Origin: Tibeticola sediminis
GTDB lineage: Bacteria; Pseudomonadota; Gammaproteobacteria; Burkholderiales; Burkholderiaceae_C
Direction of reading: 5' to 3'
DNA: 64,000 nt
Assembly: GCF_003843835.1 (NCBI RefSeq)
Contig: NZ_RKQL01000002.1
Location: forward strand, 124,001-188,000
In this document: one piece after another, positions 56,955-64,000 of the stretch
Position numbering within the stretch: the first letter of the stretch is position 1
How the letters are laid out: each line of letters starts with the position of its first letter
Notes under the pieces: generated by a model
The model's database searches: none
Told to the model about the DNA's origin: nothing
The model's input: the letters and a program-made list of their open reading frames with translations, nothing else
Translations under genes and position numbers: made by a program

Positions 56955-59297
56955 ATGATTGCGCAAGAGTTGGAAGTAAGCCTGCATATGGCCTTCGTCG
57001 AGGCCCGGCAGCAGCGCCATGAATTCATTACGGTCGAGCATCTCTTGCTGGCGCTGTTGGATAACCCCAGTGCGTCGGAGGTGCTCAAGGCTTGCGCGGC
57101 CAATCTCGATGACCTGCGTAAGTCCCTCACCAATTTCATCAAAGACAACACGCCGCAGGTTGGCGGGACCGAAGAGGTCGACACCCAGCCGACGCTTGGA
57201 TTTCAGCGCGTCATCCAGCGCGCGATCATGCATGTGCAGTCCACGGGCAACGGCAAAAAGGAAGTGACCGGGGCGAATGTGCTCGTGGCGATCTTCGGCG
57301 AGAAGGATTCCCACGCGGTCTATTACCTGCATCAGCAGGGGGTGACGCGGCTGGACGTGGTCAACTACATTGCCCACGGCATCCGCAAGACCGATCCGCA
57401 GCCGCCGCAAGGCAGCGAGGAGCGCCCGAGCGATGCTGAGGAATCGACGGGCGGCAACGAGCGCAGCGAGAAGGCTTCGCCGCTCGAACAGTACACGCAG
57501 AACCTCAACCAGCTGGCCAAGGAAGGCAAGATCGATCCGTTGATTGGCCGTGAGTACGAGGTCGAGCGGGTCATCCAGATTCTGTGCCGCCGCCGCAAGA
57601 ACAATCCGCTGCTGGTCGGCGAGGCGGGCGTCGGCAAGACCGCGATTGCGGAGGGCTTGGCTTGGCGCATCGTCCAAAAAGATGTCCCGGAGATCCTGGC
57701 GGATGCTCAGGTCTATTCGCTCGACATGGGCGCGCTGCTTGCGGGCACGAAGTACCGCGGTGATTTCGAGCAGCGACTCAAGGCCGTCCTCAAGGCCCTG
57801 AAAGACCGGCCGCATGCCATTTTGTTCATCGACGAGATCCACACGCTGATCGGGGCAGGGGCAGCGTCGGGCGGCACGCTCGACGCTTCGAACCTGCTCA
57901 AGCCCGCACTGTCGAGCGGTCAGCTCAAGTGCATAGGCGCGACGACCTTCACGGAGTTTCGCGGCATTTTCGAAAAGGACGCGGCCTTGTCCCGTCGCTT
58001 CCAGAAGGTCGACGTGGTCGAGCCGAGCGTCGCGGAAACCGTGGAAATTCTCAAAGGGTTGAAGTCGCGCTTCGAGGAGCACCACAGCGTCAAATACGCC
58101 AACGCGGCCCTGCAAGCGGCGGCCGAGTTGTCGGCCAAGTACATCACCGATCGGCACCTGCCGGACAAGGCCATCGATGTGATCGATGAGGCGGGTGCCG
58201 CCCAGCGCATCCTCGTGCCGTCCAAACGGAAGAAAACCATCGGCAAGACCGAAATCGAGGAAATCGTCGCGAAGATTGCGCGGATTCCGCCCGCGAACGT
58301 CTCGAATGACGACCGCAGCAAATTGCAGAACATCGAACGCGACCTCAAGAGCGTGGTTTTTGGGCAGGACCAGGCGCTCGAGACCCTAGCCAGTGCCGTC
58401 AAGATGGCGCGTTCGGGCCTGGGGCGCTCGGATAAGCCGATCGGTTCGTTCCTGTTCAGCGGCCCCACCGGCGTCGGCAAGACCGAGGCAGCACGGCAGT
58501 TGGCGTACATCCTGGGCATCGAACTGATTCGTTTCGACATGTCCGAGTACATGGAGCGCCACGCCGTCAGCCGCCTCATCGGCGCGCCGCCGGGCTATGT
58601 GGGCTTCGATCAGGGGGGCCTGCTGACGGAGGCCGTGACGAAGAAGCCGCACGCGGTGCTGCTGCTCGATGAAATCGAGAAGGCGCATCCGGATATCTTC
58701 AACGTGTTGTTGCAGGTGATGGACCACGGCACGCTGACGGACAACAACGGGCGCAAGGCTGATTTCCGCAACGTCATCATCATCATGACGACGAACGCGG
58801 GTGCCGAGACCATGAACAAGCCCACGATCGGCTTCAACAACCCGCGCCAGGCGGGCGACGAAATGGCGGATATCAAACGCTTGTTCACGCCCGAGTTCCG
58901 CAACCGGCTCGATGCCATCGTGAACTTCAAGCCGCTCGACGAGCAGGTCATTCTGCGCGTGGTCGACAAGTTCCTGCTGCAGCTCGAGACCCAGCTGGCC
59001 GAGAAGAAGGTCGAGGTCACGTTCACGGACAAGCTGCGCAAGCATCTGGCGAAGAAGGGCTTCGACCCGCTCATGGGCGCGCGGCCGATGCAGAGGCTCA
59101 TCCAGGACACGATCCGTCGCTCGCTCGCAGACGAGCTGCTGTTTGGTCGCTTGACCGAGGGCGGGCGTCTGACGGTCGATGTCGACGATGCGGGCGAGGT
59201 GAGCCTCGACATTCAAGCGCTACCGAAGAAAGAGGGACGAGGGTCGCGCGCCGAGCCCACAGAGCCCTCCGAGCCCGAGCAGGCAGCAGCGGGCTGA
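56955..59297 (+). CDS. clpA: ATP-dependent Clp protease ATP-binding subunit ClpA
   Basis: AAA+ unfoldase that feeds ClpP, 780 residues. The N domain is repeated ([20 protein letters not shown]). First AAA domain: Walker [16 protein letters not shown], Walker [14 protein letters not shown]. Second: [15 protein letters not shown] and [13 protein letters not shown], with the IGF-type loop for ClpP binding near [10 protein letters not shown]. The tail is Glu/Pro-rich. clpP is not in this window. Confidence 0.96.
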   Translation: MIAQELEVSLHMAFVEARQQRHEFITVEHLLLALLDNPSASEVLKACAANLDDLRKSLTNFIKDNTPQVGGTEEVDTQPTLGFQRVIQRAIMHVQSTGNGKKEVTGANVLVAIFGEKDSHAVYYLHQQGVTRLDVVNYIAHGIRKTDPQPPQGSEERPSDAEESTGGNERSEKASPLEQYTQNLNQLAKEGKIDPLIGREYEVERVIQILCRRRKNNPLLVGEAGVGKTAIAEGLAWRIVQKDVPEILADAQVYSLDMGALLAGTKYRGDFEQRLKAVLKALKDRPHAILFIDEIHTLIGAGAASGGTLDASNLLKPALSSGQLKCIGATTFTEFRGIFEKDAALSRRFQKVDVVEPSVAETVEILKGLKSRFEEHHSVKYANAALQAAAELSAKYITDRHLPDKAIDVIDEAGAAQRILVPSKRKKTIGKTEIEEIVAKIARIPPANVSNDDRSKLQNIERDLKSVVFGQDQALETLASAVKMARSGLGRSDKPIGSFLFSGPTGVGKTEAARQLAYILGIELIRFDMSEYMERHAVSRLIGAPPGYVGFDQGGLLTEAVTKKPHAVLLLDEIEKAHPDIFNVLLQVMDHGTLTDNNGRKADFRNVIIIMTTNAGAETMNKPTIGFNNPRQAGDEMADIKRLFTPEFRNRLDAIVNFKPLDEQVILRVVDKFLLQLETQLAEKKVEVTFTDKLRKHLAKKGFDPLMGARPMQRLIQDTIRRSLADELLFGRLTEGGRLTVDVDDAGEVSLDIQALPKKEGRGSRAEPTEPSEPEQAAAG

Positions 59298-59339
59298 TCG
59301 GCAGCCACGATGGGCCTGCCCTCGGCTCGATCCAAGCCT

Positions 59340-61964
59340 TCAACCGCTCCAGCCGAGCGGAAGGTGTTCGGACCGGTCGACGCGCTCGACGTAGCGCACG
59401 ATTTCGTCCGGCGGCATGGGCGCGCTCAGCAAGTAGCCTTGCACCGCATCGCAGCCCAGGGCGCGAAGCATCTGGAGCTGTTGGAGGGTTTCAACCCCCT
59501 CGGCGACCGTGTCGCGTGAGAGCTGATGGGCAAGGTCGATCGCCGCCGCCACGATGGCAGCGTCATCCGGATCGTGCTCGAGATCGCGAATGAAAGTGCG
59601 GTCGATCTTGAGGCGGTCGATCGGCAGTTGTTTGAGGTAGGCGAGCGACGAGTAGCCGGTGCCGAAGTCGTCGATCGCGCAGCGGGCTCCCAGCCCGCGC
59701 AGCTGGTCGAGTTCGCCTTTTGCCGCCCGTGGGTCGCCCATGATCGCGCTTTCCGTGACCTCGAGTTCGATCCGCTCGAGGAGCCGCTGCGGCTCGCTGC
59801 TGTCGCCGTCGCAGCCGAGCGCGCAGCACAGCCGCTGGGCGAGGTCTGGCCGGTCGAATTGCCGCGCGGACAGGTTGATGCTGGCCCGAAGCTGGCGATC
59901 CGGCCAGGTCTGCATCCAGGTCTCCACCATCGCTTTGGCCTGCCGGGCAACCCAGATACCCATCGCCTCGGCGAGCTCACTGCGGCCCTCGATGACATCG
60001 ATGAAGGCTCCGGCAGCAAGGACGCTGCCGTCGGGTTGCGGCCAGCGCACCAGGAGCTCAAAGCCGAGCAGCGGCAAGCTCGGTGTGAGCCCGTGGATGG
60101 GCTGCGCGTAAAGAATCAACTGCTTGTCGCGAATGGCTGCGCGCAGACCTTGCTCGAGCGCGAGCTGCCGCTGCACCGCGGCATCCATGGCGTCCGTGTA
60201 GAAGTGCCAGCGGGCGCCCCCGGTCTTCTTGGCCTGATACATCGCGAGATCGGCATGACGCAGCAAGTCCGACGCGCGGGTGCCGTCTTGGGGATAGAGC
60301 GCAATGCCGATCGACGGGCTGATTTCCACTTCGGCTGCTGCGCCCTCGGTTCCGGTGGCGTACGGTGCTGCCAGGGCTTCCAGAAGGCTCTGCGCCGTCT
60401 GTGCCGCAGCTTCGGCGTGATCCAGACCGGGCAAGGCGGCGACGAATTCATCGCCGCCCAGCCGGCCAATCCAGTCGCTGCTGCGCAGGCGTTCGCGCAA
60501 ACGGTGGGCGGTTTCCCGCAGCACGGCGTCACCGGCCTCATGCCCAAACCGGTCATTGACGCTCTTGAAGCGGTCGAGGTCGATGAAGAGGACGGCGAGC
60601 ATGCGTCCGTCGCGGGCGCTGGCTGAAATTTCATGCTCGAGCACATCGAGAAAGGCCAGCCGGTTGTACAGCCCGGTCAAGGGGTCTGTTCGGGCCAGCC
60701 GCTCGATTTCGGCTGCAGCGGCCTTGCGCTCGGTGATGTCGGTGTACACAGTGACGTAGCCGCCGCTGGCCAGCGGCTGGCCGCGAATGTGTAGCACTTG
60801 GCCGTTGGGTCGGGTGCGCTCGAACTCATGGGGCTCGAAACGGCGCGCGCGGGCCGCCATGGCGGCCACCATGGCCTCGGGATCGGCCGTGGGGCCATAG
60901 TCGCCCCGCTCGGCGTTGTAGCGATAGACATCGAGCAGCGATGCGCCGGGGCGCTCGAACAATTCGCGCGGCAGGTCCAGCATTTCGAGCAGCCGGTCGT
61001 TCCAGTAGAGGAGCCGCAGGTCGCCGTCGACCATCGAGATGCCCGCCGGAATGTTCTGCACCAGGGTGCGCAGCAGGTCGAGGGCTTGGCGGAGCTGGGC
61101 GCGCTCTTGCTTTTGCACGGTGATGTCGGTGTAGGTGCTCGCAAATCCCAGCACCTGCCCCGTTTCGTCACGGATGGGCGTGCCGATCACGAGATGGGTG
61201 CGCCCGTCGGGCCGCTCGCGCTCGAAGCGGTGCGGCTCGAACTTCAGCGCCAAGGCGCGCCGCTCCTGGATGGCCCGCTCGACGGGAATCGGCCCGTATT
61301 CGCCGCGCTCGGCCGGGTAACGGACGAGGTCGCCGAAATCGACGCCCTCGCGCAAGGCTTCGGCTGGCAGGTCGAGGATCTGCCCGAAGCGCTCATTCCA
61401 GAGACGAAGCTTGAGGCTGGCGTCGAAGACGCTGAGGCCGAGCGGGAGCTGCTGGACGATGGCTTCGAGGTAGGCGGTGCGTTCGCGTAGCGTCCGCTCG
61501 AGCCGCACGTGGTCCGTGATGTCGATGTTGATGCCATAGACCTGGCGGTGGCCTTGGACCGTGTCGGTCACGACCACGGTGCGCAGCAGAAAGTAGCGCA
61601 GTTCCCCGTCGCTGCGGTAGAGGCGGTAATGAACTTCCCCGCCGCCGGCAGCGTACGCGGCTTCCAGGTCGCGTGCGAGGTGAGGGCGGTCCTCGGGGTG
61701 CAGCATGGCGGCGATCCGCTCACGCTCTGCCGGGACGTCGTCAGCAATCCCGTGGAGCCGACGAAACGTGGGTGACCACCACAGTTCACCGGTGTCGAGA
61801 TCTCGCCGCCAGTGGGCGATCGACAGCCGGTCGAACAATTCCGAAACCCGGTTCTTCTCCTCGGCAAGCAATTGCTCGGCCCAGCGCGCGCGGCGACGTT
61901 CCCACAGCCCCCACCCGACCAAGATCGCGGCGGCGATCCAGCCCGCCCAGGTCAGTCCTGGCAT
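59340..61964 (-). CDS. Membrane PAS-GGDEF-EAL protein (cyclic di-GMP turnover)
   Basis: An 874-residue signalling protein. One N-terminal membrane helix (GWIAAAILVGWGLWERRR), then three PAS-like sensory domains (about residues 40-155, 165-280 and 285-405). The GGDEF domain (RLGGDEFVAAL) has an intact active site and an RSSD inhibitory site five residues before it. The C-terminal phosphodiesterase domain keeps LEVTES, IDDFGTGYSSLAYLK and AEGVET, but the name-giving EAL is ELL (GFELLVRWP). It is therefore probably a working diguanylate cyclase; phosphodiesterase activity is likely but less sure. Confidence 0.92.
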   Translation of the reverse strand: MPGLTWAGWIAAAILVGWGLWERRRARWAEQLLAEEKNRVSELFDRLSIAHWRRDLDTGELWWSPTFRRLHGIADDVPAERERIAAMLHPEDRPHLARDLEAAYAAGGGEVHYRLYRSDGELRYFLLRTVVVTDTVQGHRQVYGINIDITDHVRLERTLRERTAYLEAIVQQLPLGLSVFDASLKLRLWNERFGQILDLPAEALREGVDFGDLVRYPAERGEYGPIPVERAIQERRALALKFEPHRFERERPDGRTHLVIGTPIRDETGQVLGFASTYTDITVQKQERAQLRQALDLLRTLVQNIPAGISMVDGDLRLLYWNDRLLEMLDLPRELFERPGASLLDVYRYNAERGDYGPTADPEAMVAAMAARARRFEPHEFERTRPNGQVLHIRGQPLASGGYVTVYTDITERKAAAAEIERLARTDPLTGLYNRLAFLDVLEHEISASARDGRMLAVLFIDLDRFKSVNDRFGHEAGDAVLRETAHRLRERLRSSDWIGRLGGDEFVAALPGLDHAEAAAQTAQSLLEALAAPYATGTEGAAAEVEISPSIGIALYPQDGTRASDLLRHADLAMYQAKKTGGARWHFYTDAMDAAVQRQLALEQGLRAAIRDKQLILYAQPIHGLTPSLPLLGFELLVRWPQPDGSVLAAGAFIDVIEGRSELAEAMGIWVARQAKAMVETWMQTWPDRQLRASINLSARQFDRPDLAQRLCCALGCDGDSSEPQRLLERIELEVTESAIMGDPRAAKGELDQLRGLGARCAIDDFGTGYSSLAYLKQLPIDRLKIDRTFIRDLEHDPDDAAIVAAAIDLAHQLSRDTVAEGVETLQQLQMLRALGCDAVQGYLLSAPMPPDEIVRYVERVDRSEHLPLGWSG

Positions 61965-62061
61965 GAGCGCTTCCCCGAGGAGTCTGGACGCCGAGAGCGC
62001 GCGGAAAGAGAAAGGGGCGAACGGATCGGCATGGAACGGGCGTCAAAGGGGGCTGGCGCAG

Positions 62062-62182
62062 CCTAAATCCGGCAGTTGGGCGCGCAGCGCACACCCAAAC
62101 GGTGAACGGCCTCCCCCACTGAAAATTGCTGAAACATCAACACCTTTGTTTTCGCGAGAAGCGGTCAACTGCCGGATTTAGG
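62062..62182 (+). mobile_element. Short CCTAAATC-family element, internally deleted (element C)
   Basis: A 121-bp copy with intact ends (CCTAAATCCGGCAGTTG and its complement). Compared with element B it lacks about 115 bp including the cassette; the junction falls at a GCGC present at both sides of the missing part. Flanks are CGCAG and CTCAG, four of five bases alike. It lies in the 309-bp gap between the divergent PAS-GGDEF-EAL gene and sbcB. Confidence 0.82.
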
Positions 62183-62273
62183 CTCAGTATATCGACGCGC
62201 CTCGTGGGCCAGTGCTTCGGGTTTTCCCACAGAAGCCACCGGAAACTTGCGGCGTGTCTGCAAGAATCGGCCC

Positions 62274-63770
62274 ATGACGACGCACATCAACCCGGCCGAC
62301 CCGCAGAGTCTCGGCACGCACACGTTCCTCTGGCACGACTACGAAACCTTCGGTACCGACATGCGCCGCGACCGTCCGGCGCAGTTTGCGGCGATTCGGA
62401 CCGACGCTGCCCTGCAGGAATTGGGCGAGCCGCTGATGCTGTATTGCCAACCCGCCCCGGACTACCTGCCCGATCCGGATGCCTGTCTGGTCACGGGCAT
62501 CACGCCTCAGCAATGTTGGGCGAACGGCCTACCCGAGGCACGGTTTGCCGAGCGCATCCACGGTGCGTTCGTCCAACCCGGCACCATAGGGGTGGGGTAC
62601 AACAGTATCCGCTTCGATGATGAAGTCACACGCTTTTTGTTGTGGCGCAACCTGATCGATCCCTACGCGCGCGAGTGGCAGAACGAGTGCGGGCGGTGGG
62701 ACTTGCTCGACGTCGTGCGCGCGACCTGGTCTCTGCGGCCTGAGGGCATCGAGTGGCCGCGCAACGGGGACGGCCGGCCCAGCTTTCGTCTGGAACACCT
62801 CAGCGCCGCGAATGGCCTGGCGCACGAGGCGGCCCACGACGCGCTCTCCGATGTGCGGGCAACGATCGCGCTGGCTCGGCTGCTGCGCGCGCGTCAGCCG
62901 CGGCTGTTCGATTTTTGTTTTGCGCTTCACCGCAAAGAGCGCGTGGCGGCCGAAATCGGCTTGCCCTGCACCCCGCGCGAGGCGCGGCCGTTCATCCATA
63001 TTTCCGGCATGTTCGCCCCCGAGCGTGGTTGCTTGGCCATCATGTGGCCCCTGGCCACGCACCCGAACAACCGCAACGAGCTCATTGCTTGGGACCTGGC
63101 CTACGACCCCAGCGAGCTGGCGAGTCTCGATGCCGAGGCGATCCGCGCCCGTCTCTTCACCCGCGCCGAAGCGCTGCCCGATGGGGTGGCGCGGTTGCCA
63201 ATCAAGTCGGTGCACCTGAACAAATCGCCCGTGGTCATCGGCAACCTCAAGGTGCTGACCCCGGCGGTGCGCGAGCGCTGGGGCATCGATCTGGAGCAGC
63301 AGCTGGCCCATGCCGTGATGGCACGCCACCTGCCCGACCTCAGCGCCATCTGGGCCGAAGTCTTCAGCCGCCCAGAACCCACCGAACCGGTGGACGTGGA
63401 GCTCGACCTCTACGGCGGTTTTCTGAGCAACGCCGACCGGCGGCGACTCGAGCAGTTGCGCGCCCTCGCGCCCGCGGGCTTGGCCAACGCCCGGATGGGC
63501 TTCGACGACCCGAGGCTCGATGAACTCGTGTTCCGCTGGCGTGCGCGCAACTGGCCCGAGACGCTCGACGACGAAGGCCGCGCGCGTTGGCAGGCGCTGC
63601 GCCACGCGCGTTTGATCGACGGGCAGGGCGGGGCGCGCACCCTGGCGCAGCTGCAAGAGCGCCTCGATATCCTTGTCGATGAAGCCATGGAGCGCGAAGA
63701 CGAACGCGCCGAGGCCATACTGAATGCCCTGGCCGAATGGGCGGACTACGTGACTGCGGATTTGGGCTGA
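62274..63770 (+). CDS. sbcB: Exodeoxyribonuclease I
   Basis: Degrades single-stranded DNA 3' to 5' in mismatch repair and recombination. Of 498 residues, the DEDDh exonuclease begins LWHDYETFGTDMRRDRPAQF, with GYNSIRFDDEVTRFLLWRN and the His-Asp pair in EAAHDALSDVRATIALA. The SH3-like and C-terminal domains follow. The ATG at 62274 fits the family start; upstream codons cross noncoding DNA. Confidence 0.95.
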   Translation: MTTHINPADPQSLGTHTFLWHDYETFGTDMRRDRPAQFAAIRTDAALQELGEPLMLYCQPAPDYLPDPDACLVTGITPQQCWANGLPEARFAERIHGAFVQPGTIGVGYNSIRFDDEVTRFLLWRNLIDPYAREWQNECGRWDLLDVVRATWSLRPEGIEWPRNGDGRPSFRLEHLSAANGLAHEAAHDALSDVRATIALARLLRARQPRLFDFCFALHRKERVAAEIGLPCTPREARPFIHISGMFAPERGCLAIMWPLATHPNNRNELIAWDLAYDPSELASLDAEAIRARLFTRAEALPDGVARLPIKSVHLNKSPVVIGNLKVLTPAVRERWGIDLEQQLAHAVMARHLPDLSAIWAEVFSRPEPTEPVDVELDLYGGFLSNADRRRLEQLRALAPAGLANARMGFDDPRLDELVFRWRARNWPETLDDEGRARWQALRHARLIDGQGGARTLAQLQERLDILVDEAMEREDERAEAILNALAEWADYVTADLG

Positions 63771-63932
63771 GGCCGGCGGGGCGCGCCTTGGGTTCGCTAT
63801 TTTGAGCCAAACATGCCGAGTGCCGGCGTGAATCGGTCGATCTTTGCTATCAAAAAAGGATTATTGGCAACGGTCTGCCCGTCGCGCTGATGCTCTTGCC
63901 GAGCAAGGCCGTGTCGGGTGCATGACGCGGAC

Positions 63933-64000
63933 TCAGGTCGTCCCGAAAATCCGGTCGCCTGCGTCACCCAGGCCCGGGAGGATGTAGCCGTGGTCATTGA
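63933..64000 (-). CDS. upp: Uracil phosphoribosyltransferase, C-terminal end (cut by right edge)
   Basis: The last 22 codons of a minus-strand gene enter from the right edge and read NDHGYILPGLGDAGDRIFG and two Thr before the stop. This is the characteristic C-terminus of uracil phosphoribosyltransferase, which binds uracil through the GLGDAGDR loop and salvages it to UMP. The rest of the gene is outside. The 160 bp between it and sbcB hold no gene I can support. Confidence 0.85.
   Translation of the reverse strand, partial: NDHGYILPGLGDAGDRIFGTT

Overview
The window is a dense, GC-rich chromosomal segment of a betaproteobacterium, most likely order Burkholderiales. This rests on gene order and protein character: the exbB-exbD-lpxK-trm112-kdsB-adk block, aceE-aceF-lpdA with a lipoyl domain on the E3 subunit, NADP-type icd before clpS-clpA, and a 4.5S RNA beside dnaX. 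I can not name the genus. There is no prophage, plasmid backbone, rRNA operon, CRISPR array or transposase gene. Both edges cut genes: cobQ on the left and, judged from about 22 C-terminal codons, upp on the right.

Layout. 1-3.8 kb: end of a cobalamin operon (cobQ-cobT-cobS-cobC). 4.1-10 kb: nth, a BLUF-like protein, a PLP aminotransferase, three small genes ending in yciH, pyrD and rpiA. 10.1-17.1 kb, minus strand: a two-component system, folD, prlC and a DUF4124-glutaredoxin protein. 17.4-23.4 kb: pyruvate dehydrogenase complex, divergent from the two-component genes. 23.5-26.8 kb: unrecognised proteins and a pair of lipoproteins. 26.8-30.9 kb: ffs RNA, dnaX-ybaB-recR, a MAPEG protein. 31-36 kb: an orphan periplasmic binding protein, mltD, gloB, a methyltransferase, rnhA, tRNA-Arg and tRNA-Pro. 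36.2-41.7 kb: an acyl-CoA catabolism cluster with a Crp-type regulator. 41.8-47.9 kb: FimV-like protein, a 2-hydroxyacid dehydrogenase, lexA with two LexA boxes, asparaginase, adk. 48-51.2 kb: cell-envelope block kdsB-trm112-lpxK-exbD-exbB. 51.8-63.9 kb: xseA, sodB, DUF192 protein, icd, clpS-clpA, a PAS-GGDEF-EAL protein, sbcB and upp.

The least ordinary content lies between genes. Seven short elements with inverted-repeat ends, plus one decayed relative, are scattered through the window and carry no transposase. They form three families by their ends: CCTAAATC ends with 5-bp flanking repeats, GGYAACGCTGAA-type ends with 4-bp NTAA repeats, and GGCTGAGAGGG ends. Five copies, covering all three families, carry the same 48-49-nt hairpin cassette at their centre. 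Two shorter copies lack it. Several sit exactly on a stop codon, and one has replaced the last codons of cobC. A shared cassette inside unrelated ends is the best candidate here for something undescribed.

Second in interest is dnaX: a run of nine A followed by two hairpins and a stop in the -1 frame predicts a short gamma-type product of about 382 residues. Third is a BLUF-like protein that appears to lack the photoactive Tyr and Gln.
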